NCBI RefSeq assembly: GCF_003171515.1
Contig: NC_089398.1
Location: 1,612,001-1,676,000 of the forward strand
Direction of reading: 5' to 3'
DNA: 64,000 bases
DNA from: Pyrenophora tritici-repentis
Lineage: Eukaryota; Ascomycota; Dothideomycetes; Pleosporales; Pleosporaceae
The notes beneath the pieces are model-generated. The model ran no database searches, was not told the DNA's origin, and was given only the letters and a program-made list of their open reading frames with translations. Both the position numbers and the translations under genes were made by a program. Below are positions 9,778 to 21,434 of the stretch, in pieces (position 1 is the stretch's first letter; every line of letters begins with the position of its first letter).

Positions 9778-10397
9778 TTAATTTTTTGCGGACTTGTCGA
9801 AGATGTATGTGGTAAACATGAGCAATAATGTGTACATGAAGAATAGGAGCCTGGCACACCCATCCATTCGCAAGATTCCAAGAAAGAGGAAGAAGCTGTG
9901 GTAGCAATGAACCAGTTCTTCCATGTGTCCTCAACATCCATAGTTACCCTGTTACTGTGAAAGACCCACGTGTACCGTAGTTCATCAAGAACACTACCAT
10001 ATAAAACGCGGCATTGTGAGCTAATAGCGAAGAAAGTTCAAAATTCAGTGGACTCATAATGAGTAAGTTTACAGTCGCGGAGTCATCGTTATGTCGCAAA
10101 CGATAATCCGATGCGATTATGATAAAAGACCCAAACCAAAATGCAAGAGACCAGAGGAACTTCAAGTACACTTCATTTTCCCGTGCAATGCCGTCGTAGA
10201 GGCAAAGACTGATAGCTAGTCGCGCAAACATGCATCCATATTGTCCTGCTGCAGCAACAATCTCCTATCCGTATGTGATTGCCGGGTTTGTCCGTAGGCC
10301 AGTAGACGGATACATGATTGCGAAAATCGAATCTTGCAACGTGGGAGATCTGTGTGGGTATTGCGGATTGTGTGGCTTTTGTAGTGTCACTTCTCAA
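9778..10397 (-). CDS. Putative small multi-spanning membrane protein (5' end unresolved)
   Basis: I do not recognise the family. Three exons fit together: 10397(?)-10314, 10264-9976 and 9929-9778. The introns are 10265-10313 (GTATCC..GATAG) and 9930-9975 (GTACAC..TTGAG), and phases match across both junctions. The product has hydrophobic segments such as FLWSLAFWFGSFIIIASDY, NAAFYMVVFLMNYG, YHSFFLFLGIL and LLFFMYTLLLMFTTYIF, so about four membrane spans. The hydrophilic loop DYRLRHNDDSATVNL looks conserved in style. No ATG lies in the first exon frame before a TAA near 10410, so another upstream exon is needed. If the first intron is not spliced, an in-frame TAG (10265-10267) would make this a pseudogene. 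I am moderately sure it is, or was, a gene. Confidence 0.42.
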
Positions 10398-11859
10398 AGT
10401 TTGTTACCGTACGTGACACCTGCATACTAACGACTGCCGAAAATGTGACAGGATCGGTAGATAGAGATACGGGCGCGATGCGAGTTGTACGAATTTCAAT
10501 ACTTCAAGTGCCCGGATGGAAGGTCGATGGAAGGTGTGACGGTGTACTCCAATTTCTCCGAAGATGTTTGGTGAAGGTCGTATTCCGGTAGCTACCGTTC
10601 ATGCACTACCGCCCGAAGGGGTGGCGCGGATGTATCATCGATTGTTATGGAACGGTTCACCTCCTCCCGAGCAATCGAACTTTCCATCTCCCGAACACAG
10701 GACGCTTACTCGACGTCACACTAACGCATGCAACAGCTGTCATGCTGCTTTCCTTTCTTTTCCCGACTCAACCCGTCAATCAAACATGGAGATTGCGACG
10801 CGACGAACAAGCAAATCTGGACCCGCCCTTTTCCCGTTCATCATCATAACGGCTTTTTGGTCTTTTCCATGCTCTTCGTACCCGCAATTACGAGGTCCAT
10901 GTAGTCTTTTAACCTGGCCAAGGCCGAATATGAAGCATTAATTGCGAGACTATACCAAAGAAGTAATCAATAAGTAAGCAGAAAGCGCGTAATCATGGGG
11001 TGGCCATTTCGTGGACGCGTCCATCTCGGCCTCATTTGCCAGCGCGCCTCGTCTACATCTCAAAGCACGACGTACCCTCATCGAATCGGCCAAATACCCA
11101 ACACCCAAGAAACCCAAAAGCAGAAGGTTGGAGCCAGAGGGCTACCGCGCAAAGACTATGGGAGCCACAGTGCCAGGGAAGCATCCGTGTCTCGGTGCGT
11201 GCGCGACCGTTTTAGCGGCCTTGACCCCGCCGAGTGATAAACCACGCTAATACGGGCTGTTCTTCGGCGCCGGTCGTGATGAAGTTTGTACGGCAGACGG
11301 GCGTGTTTGTTCCTTGGTAGCGCTAAATTCTTACCTAAGTCTGCACTTGCGGTACGGCGTTTTGGCTGCAAGGGATGAAATCAGGAGGCGACAACGAAGC
11401 TCGTCGCCATGCAAACGCACATTGCTTTTCTGCGCTGTGATGTTGATGCGTAGTCCAAGTTCGGCTGAGATAAGTCAGCCAGCTAGGCCTAGCACGGCCA
11501 CGGCTCCCTAATAGCTCCAAACCTGAGACACCCTGCGCTTCACCAAAAAGGCCCAAAGGCAGGTACCGCAGCTCCTCGAAGCCACATCCTAGCCGTCGAT
11601 CCGCTGCCCCAGCATCAGAAGGTCTCCACTTATGCACCGACGACTCTCAGTCGCCGCCAGTGGCTCCGCTAACCCTAGACCGCTAGCCAATACCAGGTAA
11701 GCTCATCGTATCCTAATAACTCCAGGGGAACCGGCCCAAGGTCTGACTGCAAGTACGTCGATTGCATACCTGTAAGCTAGACTAGCTAGGGGGCGGCACT
11801 GGTAAAATAACACAGAGCACACGTACCCACTTCTCCACCTCACTGCGGGAAAAAGAGGC
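10398..11859. other. Long intergenic region, no gene seen
   Basis: About 1.46 kb with only short overlapping frames in all directions and no domain-like composition. It presumably holds the 5' exon and promoter of the membrane-protein gene at its left end and the promoter of the CFEM gene at its right end. Confidence 0.5.
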
Positions 11860-11865
11860 TATATA
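11860..11865 (+). promoter_or_regulatory. TATA box of the CFEM gene
   Basis: TATATA lies 140 bp upstream of the CFEM start codon. It is followed by a C/T-rich stretch (about 11870-11990) typical of fungal transcription starts and 5' leaders. Confidence 0.5.
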
Positions 11866-12004
11866 CCTGTGCGCCCCGTCCCATCTCTTCGTCCGCCAGT
11901 CAAGCACTTCAACTCACTTACATTCAATCCTTTTTGCCTTTGCCTCACCAGCACCGCCTCGTCCTATTACTCCGAATAATCCATTCGTTTCTAAACCAGC
12001 AAAC

Positions 12005-12687
12005 ATGCGTTTCCAAGCTTCCGTCCTCGCCGTTGCGGCTTCCGTTGCCCTCGTTAGCGCCCAGAACACCCCCAACCTCAGCGCTGTTCCCTCATGCGCT
12101 GTACGTGCCTCCTCTTGTAGTCACCGCTTCGATGAAAGCTTCGATGTTGAACAACATGAAGACGGGATTCGATCTGCGGCTACTAAAACATGATTAGAAT
12201 CATTTGCTAATCGGATGTCATAGGTTCCTTGCTTCTCTGAGGCTCTTCCCTCATCTGGCTGCTCGGTCACCGACATCAAGTGCCAGTGCACCACCGGCCG
12301 CGAACCTCTTACTGCCGCGCTCATGAAGTGCGTACCCACCAAGTGCTCGCCTCAAGAGCTTGCCAGTAAGTTCCAATACATCCCAAATCATCTGTAAATT
12401 TGCATAGCTGACGCCCAATACCAGACCTCCAACCCGCTCTTGTTGGTCTCTGCGAGCAGGCCGGTGTCACTCTCTCCGGTATCCCCACCGCCACTGCCTC
12501 TGGCTCTTCTCCCATGGCCTCCGGTGCCATGCCCTCCGGTATGGCCTCCGGTATGCCTTCTGGTTCCACCCCCAGCGGCACCGCTACCGGTGGCTCCCCT
12601 CCCCAGCAGACCCAGAACGCTGCCGCCGGCATGGCCGTCGAGTTCGGTGCTATTGCTATGGGTATTGCCGCTGTTTTCGGATTGTAA
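12005..12687 (+). CDS. CFEM-domain, GPI-anchored cell-surface protein
   Basis: Exons 12005-12100, 12224-12365 and 12425-12687 encode 166 residues. The introns have GTACGT..ATAG and GTAAGT..CCAG ends. Residues 1-19 are a signal peptide (MRFQASVLAVAASVALVSA). Residues 31-95 form a CFEM domain with all eight cysteines in family order, ending GLCEQAGV. A Ser/Thr/Gly/Met/Pro-rich spacer with MASG/MPSG repeats follows, and the C-terminus is a hydrophobic GPI signal (VEFGAIAMGIAAVFGL). CFEM proteins sit in the fungal wall or membrane. Some bind haem or act in host interaction, but the sequence does not say which role applies here. A TATA box and pyrimidine-rich leader precede the start. Confidence 0.93.
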
Positions 12688-12870
12688 ATTATGGGGATGA
12701 TAATGTAGCTGGAGGAGATAATGGAAGAGTCTCGAGAGAGTCTCATGTAGGAATTTTCCGCTTCGTTGCTTGTACCATTTTGTTCGGAATAAACACCATA
12801 CCCATTTTCTGATGCAGCGTCGTTATTATACATAGATGATAGTGATGCTTGAATACGCAGAGTCAACTTT

Positions 12871-13992
12871 TCATGCTGCTTCTATTGCGCTCACCCACTT
12901 GGTAGACCACCCTGTGAACTCGTCATCTTCGCCCGTCCAACTTTGTCTTACAAGCTCAATTGCGCTCTTTGTCTCTGCACAGCATTTTTCTAGTGTTTGT
13001 TTCGCTTCGTCTTCGTCAAGATCGTAAAAGGCGCCAGCTATATCATCAACAGTCTCCGGTATCGTCTTCAGTATGCTCATCAAGTCGTCAAGCTTTTTGC
13101 TAGGACTTGGCCCTGTGCCGTTCGCGTTTGCCGTAGGTTCAAGCGTGGAGGACGCTGGGTATGTTTTTAGTCTTCTCTTGATCAATGCTTGATATAGCAT
13201 GCCAATCATCTTGAGCTTCTTAACGCTAGCGTCCAGCAGCTTCTTAAGCTCCTTGTCATCTTTGCCAAGCTTATTCGATGCGCCGAAGATATCGTCTTCG
13301 TCATCGCTGTCTTCTGCTTTGTCGTCGTCGTCTTCGACGTCTTCGCCCCACTCCTTCAGCTCCTCAATCGCATCTAACAACACTGCTCTCAATTCCTGCA
13401 CCTTCTTGACGACCAGCCCGACCACTCCATCTGCGCATAGCTTCAGCAACACGTCACATGCTTCCCAAACCACGCCGGTTGCCGAGAGGACTTCCTGTTT
13501 CTCGCTTTCCGTCGGCCCATTTTCTTTTGTTGTTGCCGCCCCATTTGCTTGTGCAGCTTGTTTCTTCTCTGCCATTTTCAAAATCATGACTAGAACGTCT
13601 CCCCACGATCCCAACAGCCTCCGTACCTGCGCCTTGACTTCTGTACGCATAATGTTTCCAATATCGCCCCTCTGCCCCTCCCGCGGAACATATGAAGCAG
13701 CCGTAACCATTCCACTCAACGGCCCGGAGCTGACATCGCCAATCTTTGCTATTATCGCCGATGGCGTGAGAGGTGGGGTTATCAGGAGGAGCGAAAGGGT
13801 GGTCGTGTGCGATTTGAGGAGGGTCGTAGACGACTTGATGAGTTCGAGAGGGTCTGCTATCTCAGTGGCCGATGTTTCAGACCCTGAGACAGCCTCCTTA
13901 GACGGCGCGAGGGAGGATTGATAGTGTACAAGGAGCGCTTGTGTGGTTTTTGTAAGGTCGACGAGAGTGCGAACATCTTTGGGTTTCGTCAT
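12871..13992 (-). CDS. GCIP / cyclin-D1-binding-protein-1-like protein
   Basis: A single 373-residue frame with ATG at 13992. The N-terminal half (about 40-190) resembles the GCIP N-terminal domain of cyclin-D1-binding protein 1 and Grap2-interacting proteins: long amphipathic helices, with GPLSGMVTAA and LLGSWGDVLVMILKM around residues 95-145. An acidic stretch (EDVEDDDDKAEDSDDEDD, about 218-235) separates it from a helical C-terminal half. Human GCIP binds cyclin D and helix-loop-helix factors. In fungi the function is not established and I infer none. The gene is convergent with the CFEM gene, whose stop lies only 183 bp away. Confidence 0.75.
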   Translation of the reverse strand: MTKPKDVRTLVDLTKTTQALLVHYQSSLAPSKEAVSGSETSATEIADPLELIKSSTTLLKSHTTTLSLLLITPPLTPSAIIAKIGDVSSGPLSGMVTAASYVPREGQRGDIGNIMRTEVKAQVRRLLGSWGDVLVMILKMAEKKQAAQANGAATTKENGPTESEKQEVLSATGVVWEACDVLLKLCADGVVGLVVKKVQELRAVLLDAIEELKEWGEDVEDDDDKAEDSDDEDDIFGASNKLGKDDKELKKLLDASVKKLKMIGMLYQALIKRRLKTYPASSTLEPTANANGTGPSPSKKLDDLMSILKTIPETVDDIAGAFYDLDEDEAKQTLEKCCAETKSAIELVRQSWTGEDDEFTGWSTKWVSAIEAA

Positions 13993-15014
13993 TTTTCTGC
14001 GCTTTTTGGGAGTATTTGAAAGACAGAGATTTCCCTAATTCTGATTTTCCTGATATTCCTTCAAGGAGGTAACGTTGCTGGTATTTTTCTAAAAGTCGGA
14101 TCTCAGAACTCGACAGCACCAAAATTTTGGTGGGGCTGCCTTGGAGTCACTCTTAGCGGGGCAGTTCCGTCATCGTGGATGCTGTCCGTGCACCAAGACC
14201 ACGTACCTTAGATACATCAATACTCAATGAAACCAAGTACACGTGATACGCGATAAGATGTGTCCCACAGTATGTTTGGGTCATATCCGCCCCCAACGCG
14301 TTCTTTTTGCTATGATACACAGCCTGATCTACACCCACTCAAGTAGCGTGTTGCCATTCGTATAGATTCGACCATTCCACCCGTCCGAGCCTGCGCATGT
14401 ATCAAGTTTTGACAGACTGAAATCGAATTAGATATATTGCGCCTGCAGGTCTGGGCCTATGGTGCTTCTCCCCTCGCCAATGGACCATACAGGCAGAAAC
14501 TCGTCCTGGCTTCAGAAACAGGTCTGCCTTGCCTTCTGAGGCGGATAAGATTTCGCCCCCGCGCCCTGGAAGCCACCAAGCTTATCTAGTCAGCCTACAG
14601 GAAGCATGGTTGATCCACGACATATGGTAGGTGGGTATTACAAGTGATGCATGCATCATCTTTCACCGGAATTACGACCTGACCACTAAAGACTCATGTG
14701 GATGGCAGATGACTCCTTATTGCATGCATGTACAAATTATATATCGTCATTCGGCTCGTGAGATAGCCTGGTGATAGTCCTATCTGCTCTATCAATGAAG
14801 GTGGAGCACTGGCGGTGCCATGAGGGAGTGAAGCAGAGCCGCGTCGTAGAACTACAGCCTAACTCTTGTATATGTTTCAGTCAAGGCTGCGCGCGGGGTG
14901 TAGAAGACATCCATACCTTAGGCCTAAATCAATCTTGGCCATTTTGATCATACCGACGATCTACTGGGGCTAACGCCACACATAACACTGCCTCATCGCT
15001 TACAACAAGTCGGA
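13993..15014. other. Intergenic, no gene seen
   Basis: About 1 kb between the divergent GCIP-like gene and the 66-aa gene. I found no long frame, repeat or RNA-gene signature. It should hold both promoters. Confidence 0.5.
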
Positions 15015-15320
15015 TTGCCAATGGCATACGTCTGGGACTCTTTTGAAACGTACCGCCTGGATCAGCAGGACTTGGAAAAATACCTGACCGGGCTGTTCGG
15101 CCATTACGATTTTCTCATCACGGTAAGACCATCTTTATCCTTGTTGTGGATATGTGGATTGATCATTACGCACAGGTTGTCAACGGGTACTACAAGTTTT
15201 GGATCCCTAGTGCATTATCAACAGTATGTGATCTTTGATGCCCACCAGTTTGTCGATAGTTCTGAAAGCAATCAGGAACAGAAGGAAGGGCTCGCGGATC
15301 TTCGATGGGAAGATGATTGA
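15015..15320 (+). CDS. Small protein of unknown function (66 aa, three exons)
   Basis: Exons 15015-15122, 15176-15223 and 15276-15320 give 66 residues. The introns are 53 and 52 bp, with GTAAGA..ACAG and GTATGT..TCAG ends. The spliced product starts MPMAYVWDSFETYRL and contains NGYYKFWIPSALSTEQKEGL, which reads like a compact globular domain. I recognise no family. ATG at 15021 is an alternative start. It lies 194 bp upstream of the CorA-like gene in the same direction, so the two may be co-regulated or may once have been one locus. The short length and hand-made splicing keep confidence moderate. Confidence 0.5.
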   Translation: MPMAYVWDSFETYRLDQQDLEKYLTGLFGHYDFLITVRPSLSLLWICGLIITHRLSTGTTSFGSLVHYQQYVIFDAHQFVDSSESNQEQKEGLADLRWEDD

Positions 15321-15514
15321 GGATGCGGGAAGTCGCCAACGTGGGGCGCTACGAATCATCAGTCGGGATCATTCGCTGCCTTGTTGGGGGCCGAGTTAAA
15401 TTTCGCCTAATTGGAAACAGCCCGACTTGGTACACCGGTCATCTCTATTTAGCTTGCCTCTTGCTCTGGGTCGAAATGCCACTTTGCCTACTATCTAGTA
15501 TATACCCAGTAACA

Positions 15515-17845
15515 ATGGATCAATTCGTTCTTTCCTGCAAAACGTATCGTCAATACCCAAGAAATCTAAGACAGCATGATATCTCTTCATATAATGTGAA
15601 GAGTTATTCCGACAGACTGGAATCTCTGTCAGGGTCGCTATTCCACCCAAACAAGGCCGCTGTTGACTTCCTCGAATATCGCGATTCAACGGACTGTACG
15701 TACTCTATTCACAGTCAACTCAATGAATACTAAGTCTATCAAAGGTCATATCAAATCATGCGTCAAAGACCAACGCGAACTGGAACTCATCTTAGGCTGC
15801 AGGAATTTTGCCCAACCAGAGGACATCGACCCTAGACGGCGATGCGTGTAAGAGATCACTGAACCCACCCCAGCTCTAGCTAACGGCAACAGATTTCTGA
15901 GTGCTGGTCACAGCCGAGCGTCGTTACGCATTACCCATGACATGTTTAGCTTTCTGTGCACGTTCTTCCAGGTCAACCCGTCATTTCTGGATTTTTTGTT
16001 CCCGTTTGGACGGCAAGGATTCGCACGGGACTTCCACTTCAGCGGGCTGAGAGACGAGTCTCGACTAGCTAACTATTTGGACTCATCTATACCCACTGCG
16101 CTGGGCCGATCAGGAAGAGATATCCGGTTGTGCTACAACCTGCGGTCAGTAGAACCGTGCAAAGATCATTCACCATGGTCGATACGACAATGTGCTGTAT
16201 ATCACACGTTCGACCTGAAAACTAGGAAAACGTTCTGGATATTCGTCAAGGGGAACAAAGTCATCAAAGAGAGAGTGACCGAAGCTCTTGAACGTTTGAA
16301 CCATATCGATACTGCTACCAAGAAACCAAGACAGCCCGTTCATTCACCTTCTTGCGATGAATTCAATACATCGCTCGAGATACATCTCTTGTTGTGCAAT
16401 TGGTCAGGTGAAAATTGGCGTTGGTACATCAATGAGCTAGAAGATCAGCTTCAAGCTACGACACAAGGAGCATTGGAATTCAAAGTGGAGAAGAAACTCA
16501 CGCTAGTGACGACACCCTCTGTATCGAGTGTCATGAGTCCACGAACAGGTATAGGCATCTTTCGCAAAGCGTCCTGGGCTCCTCACCCAAGCCGTGCGTC
16601 GCGATTTGAAGCTTTATCTCCATTGTCGATACCTTCGGCTGTCGTTCCAGAAGATGCTATGCAATCGCAACCATCGCTACTTTCACAGCCTCCAACGAGG
16701 CTTAATACTCGTTACAATACTTGGTCAACGGTGCTGCCAAGAGATCCTACCAAGAGAAAGAAATTCGCATTTATTAGACCAAGTTCCCTCCTCAAGTCCG
16801 TTCCATGGCCGTGGAAGGTAGAAGATGTCAGCAATAGACCGACGCCATCCGATAATGAGAAACTGGCGCCGTCTTCAAACAAATTTCCACCTCCGCAACT
16901 ACCACCCTCTACATCGCAAGATGAACTGGATAAAATTCCAGGTACCTTCACATTTCAGACCCTACAGGACATTCAGCACATCGAAGAAAAGGCACAAGAA
17001 GCTCTCCTTCATATGAAGCTAAATATGGAGGTGCTTACACATCTAAGACAGCAGTACCAACACTTCACGCATCACACCAACTTTCCCAACGAGATGGCCC
17101 GCCACCGTGAGGAGAGTCTTTTCAATTTTGACAAAGGTGTAATTGGAGTTGAAAAAGACCTGCGCATGCTAGAATCACAGATTGAAACACTACTGCTCCT
17201 TTTGAATAACAGAAAAACATTGGTAAATACTATTTCTCTTAGTCGATTGCATCGGCATTTCCATCCCTCGCATCTCGAATAACAAAGCAAGGCAATTACA
17301 TCGGTTAAGGTCTTGGTCGAACCATCATCAAGCGTATCAAATACAGCAATATCCTGAATCACATATGTGTAAAATTGCCACGCTAATGAACAACCTACAG
17401 GTTAGCGGTATGCTGCAGCACCGAAGCTCCAAAGCCAGCGAATTTTACGCCAAAGAGTCAAGGGAGTCCGCGGCTCGCATGGAGGAGATGACCTTGACGA
17501 TGCAGGCCCTCGCCGTAAAGACTACGCAAGAGACTGTTTCAATGAGAGTGATCACTACAGTGACTCTCTTTTTCCTCCCGGCAACCTTCATTGCCGTAAG
17601 TCCTCAGTCATCTGTTACACACTTACGCGTTTACTGATGCCGCACAGACTTTCATGAGCACAGATATTCTCAAATTCGAGAATGACAGACAGGATCTGCA
17701 GACAAAGGGCCTCAGCATATACCTTGCCATATCCCTGCCTTTGACGGCATTCACATTCTTTGTTTGGTACGTTATCTATCGCTGGGCTAAAATGAAGACT
17801 GAGGCTCGGTCCGACAAGCTATCTGAAGCGGTCAGTGAGGTCTAA
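15515..17845 (+). CDS. CorA-like membrane protein with long variable N-terminal region
   Basis: Exons 15515-15695, 15745-15847, 15893-17222, 17401-17595 and 17648-17845 encode 668 residues. The intron at 15696-15744 has a perfect TACTAAG branch site. The C-terminus has the CorA-type pair of membrane helices: about 586-606 (VITTVTLFFLPATFIA, with the fungal FLPATF signature) and about 624-648. A helical coiled-coil region precedes them (about 430-580). The canonical GMN loop is absent, as in other fungal CorA-like proteins, so magnesium transport is not assured. Residues 220-400 are low-complexity and Pro/Ser-rich. The third intron (17223-17400, 178 bp) is unusually long and may hide a small exon. 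Confidence 0.78.
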
Positions 17846-18557
17846 AGTGGCAGATATGCGTAAAATAGGTAGAACACAGGCGATTGAGCGTTGCTTACAG
17901 CCAATTAAGTTTATGGGTAATATAGATTTCCTGAGTTATAGTAACAATATCATTTCGACAAGAGATGCCTACGCCTGCTAAGGTACCGCTTTGTGACTGA
18001 AATCTGTCGGCGCACACGAGCCGAAGACGTATACAGGCACAATGTGCTGTAAACGAACCATACATACTTTTGGAGGTTGATACCCACACCTGTCGGGAAG
18101 ATGAGTGGGCTTATCGGATGCTTTGAGCTGAATGGTCGGCAATGGACCGGCGCGTCTTGGCAGGTTCGCGCCTTCTCAGTTCGCTTGACCGAAACCTACT
18201 TACCTACCTAGTTATCACCATATTAAGACGTCTATGTTTCCTATCTCTTCAAGGTTGGGCTTCAATCACTCGCGCATGTACAGTGCCAAATTGACGGGAT
18301 CAAGCCAGCAAGTAGCTGCTCTTTCGCCCAATTCAGCCTTGAAAGCGGCTGGCGCTTAATCTACTGCTTTTTGTTCTCGTCTCTGTTCCATTACTGCTTC
18401 TCTTATCAACATCGCGTCTTATCGTATTTTGAGTACTGTCCTCTACACTTCAGAGAAGATGAGACCGCAACCAATGTGTCGAGGGGCGGCTGAGGTAGAT
18501 TTGTATAGTGGTGGCTGACAGACTCCGGCGGGGTCCTTCATTGCTTAGCGAGCCTAT
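17846..18557. other. Intergenic, no gene seen
   Basis: Contains the 3' flank of the CorA-like gene and the promoter of the kinase gene. C/T-rich stretches at about 18360-18460 look like a fungal 5' leader. No other structure was found. Confidence 0.5.
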
Positions 18558-21434
18558 ATGGCTGCCAGGCACCCGTCAGGATTCAGCCTCGCTGTGCAAG
18601 GCGACGGAAAATCTTTGCAGCCTATAAGCCTGGCACCCCGATATCTTTTGGGGCGCTGCCATCATCTCATTTCAGCTCTCCACACCTACATGACCGCTTG
18701 CCTAGAAGACACATCCCTATGCGCGACAACCCCGATGGCTACTAGAGCGGCACCCAATGAACTTCGCGACTTCCTTGACCAGCTGAAACAATGGACGTTA
18801 TTTGCGGCGAATCAATCTTTGCCAGCTGGCGGTCGAGCATTCATATCGATACACCAGCTCAAGAGATACCTTGACAAAGAGAGGCTGCGAAAGCTTCTAT
18901 GTTACGTTCAACGTACTTCCCACAACCAAGAAGTGATCCAGGACAAGTACATAGTTGTGTTCGCGATTCTTCTCAAGATTGGAAAGGGCGCTTACATATC
19001 CCACTTCACGAGCCACGACTCCCTAGCAGACGACAGGCTGCCTTTCGAACACCCAAATGGTTGGTTTGGTGAATCAACGTCCTTCTTCGAAGAATTCTAC
19101 AAAGCGCAATGGCCATTTTGCGCCAAGCGGCTCGAGCGAGGCCGCTTTACCGACAAATGCGTCCCCGAGGAAATGGTCATACCGTTCAAAAGGATGGAAG
19201 TGTTGAAACAAGGCCCGAATTCTACCGTATTCCGGGTTGAGGTATTCCCGGAATACAATTATCTTACTCAGGTAAGTTACGGTTACCCTGTGTGTGTGTG
19301 TACAGCTTTACACATCGCACAGTCGCTGACAGCTTCACATTAAGGATGAGCACGATAAACCGACTACCAACGTCTTCATCTTGAAGTCATGTCGATCAAA
19401 CAGGAGGAAGTTTTACGATAACGAAGTGGAGACGTATAGGGCTCTTTCAAATCACCCAACCGGCGGAGACGCTCTACAATACATAGCTCACTTCTATGGC
19501 TCATGGACTCAGGGGGATACGTGTAACATACTGCGCGAATATGTCGGAGGCGGTACCCTGACAGAATATTTCAACAAAACTGAGCCGCCCATGTCAAAAG
19601 AACACATCCTAAAATTCTGGGAGAACTTCATACAGATCACAAAGCCAATTGCGAGTATACACCATTATCCCGACCCAGCGAACGCGCACTCGTATCAACA
19701 AGGGTATGGAGTAACGCACTTACTGTAGATGTTCCCCGCTAATTTCCTCAGTCTACATAACGACATCAAGCCGGATAATATCCTTGTGTCCGAACCGTAC
19801 GGAGAAAGTCCGTACGATGTTTTTTTCAAACTCTCAGATCTTGGTCTCGCTGGATATGTTCTAGCTAGTGATTCTGACCATGAAGTGCATTCACGCGATG
19901 TACATGGCACGCAGATGTATAGTATGTCAGCAGGGAAGCTGCCTCGCGCTCGACGCTAACCCGTGTTAGGCGCACCCGAGTACTTTCGCGGAGAAGGAGA
20001 CAGTTTCAAACGGCAAAGCATAAAACAAGCAAACCCTAGCAAAGACATTTGGTCTTTAGCTTGTGTGCTCAGCGAAGCTGCGACATGGTCTGTATTTGGC
20101 GCCAAGGGTTGGATCGATTACCATGACAAACGAAAAACAGCAACTTCTGCTGTCCCATCAATAAGGAATACCGCCTATAGTGGGTGCTTCCATGATGGCA
20201 CAAAAGTGCTCCCCGTTGTTCGAACACAGCATCGTGAAGTTATACACAAAAGGCGAATAAACATTGATGGTATCATGCCTGAGGTGATACACACGATCGA
20301 GAAAATGATGGGACATAAAGACTACCGACCGACCGCACTCGCGGTCTACGAACATATCACAGAAGCTCTAGATTTGGCTAGGCCACTGGAGCCGACCGCC
20401 GTTACTCAGTCACCCGCGCAACGATCACCGCCTCCAGTACTTCCTCACGAGGGGCTCGGGCTGAGAATAGGCCAAATACCAATGCAATCGCCAACCCACC
20501 ATTTCCCTTCCCCTTCAAACATAATCGAAGAGAAAAGGAAAACGTCTAATTATGTTCCAAGAACACCTGGAAGCGCATCCAGAGTGATGTCGTATAGATA
20601 TGACAGCCCTAGTGCATCGCCCATGTTGGCTAAAGAAGGGTCGGATCTTCCCTATGCTAATATAGATGGAGTATTGGAATGGATCTCAAAAAAGAAAAGC
20701 TCTTCGGCAGTGAGACTAAAAGATCAAGACTGGTTACATAGACTACATGGCCGGGATCAGGTAAGTACAGCAAGGGTGGGAAATCATTCTCAAGACAGTA
20801 GCTAACCAAGTACCACCAGATCTTCCTCATTGATGACTCGAATTCTATGAAAAAACACTGGGAGCAGGTGCGACGCGTCTTCGAAGCTCTAGCATATCTA
20901 GTCAAGGAACTGGACCCAGATGGCATCGAGCTCCGCTTCACCAATAACTGCTCACTAGACGACCGCAGTAAAGACCGGAGGAACCTCATCAGAACTCTGA
21001 AAAGAGTTACGCCTAGCGGTCAGTGTCAGATGGGCCTTGCACTCAGCAAGATCCTTCCACGTTATCCTCAGAATCAACCGGACAAGCGATCGTCCTGGCG
21101 GCCCGCGCCGGCCGAGAAGACCGGGATGAATATATACATCTTCACCGATGGCGTTTGGTCAAAAGAGAATAACTGTGTTGAGACTACGGTACAACACATC
21201 GAGCTTTTGGTGGACAAGCTAGTACAAAGTGGCCAGCTTCAGGGAGTCGGCATCCAATTCATTCGCTTCGGCGACGACCAAGTTGGGAGGGAACGCCTCG
21301 ACTTCCTGGATAACGACGGGTTACAAAACTATCGGGTAGCAACGGACGTCGTCGATACAGAACCTGCGACAGGCAACGTATTCAAAATGCTGCTTGCGAG
21401 CACGGACAGGAGCTGGGATGTACAGTACAGCTGA
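18558..21434 (+). CDS. Protein kinase fused to a C-terminal von Willebrand factor A domain
   Basis: Exons 18558-19271, 19345-19703, 19752-19921, 19970-20760 and 20820-21434 give 882 residues. Splicing restores every kinase motif: the ATP-binding lysine at 252 (FILK), the catalytic loop HNDIKPDN with Asp362, DLG at 387-389, and the activation-segment end SAPEY (416-418). Residues about 510-640 are Pro/Ser-rich. A vWA domain follows, with the metal-site motif IDDSNS (D683, S685, S687) and later FTDGVW. Residues 1-230 are helical and unrecognised. The start is uncertain: in-frame ATGs at 18690 and 18735 are alternatives. The kinase may phosphorylate partners held by the vWA domain. That is inference from the architecture. 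Confidence 0.85.

Noticed and set aside
10564..11640. Several 60-125-codon frames in the long gap before the CFEM gene
   Set aside because: They overlap in multiple frames and on both strands with similar lengths, as expected by chance at this GC content.
13199..13921. 240-codon plus-strand frame
   Set aside because: Ser/Phe-rich antisense shadow of the GCIP-like gene.
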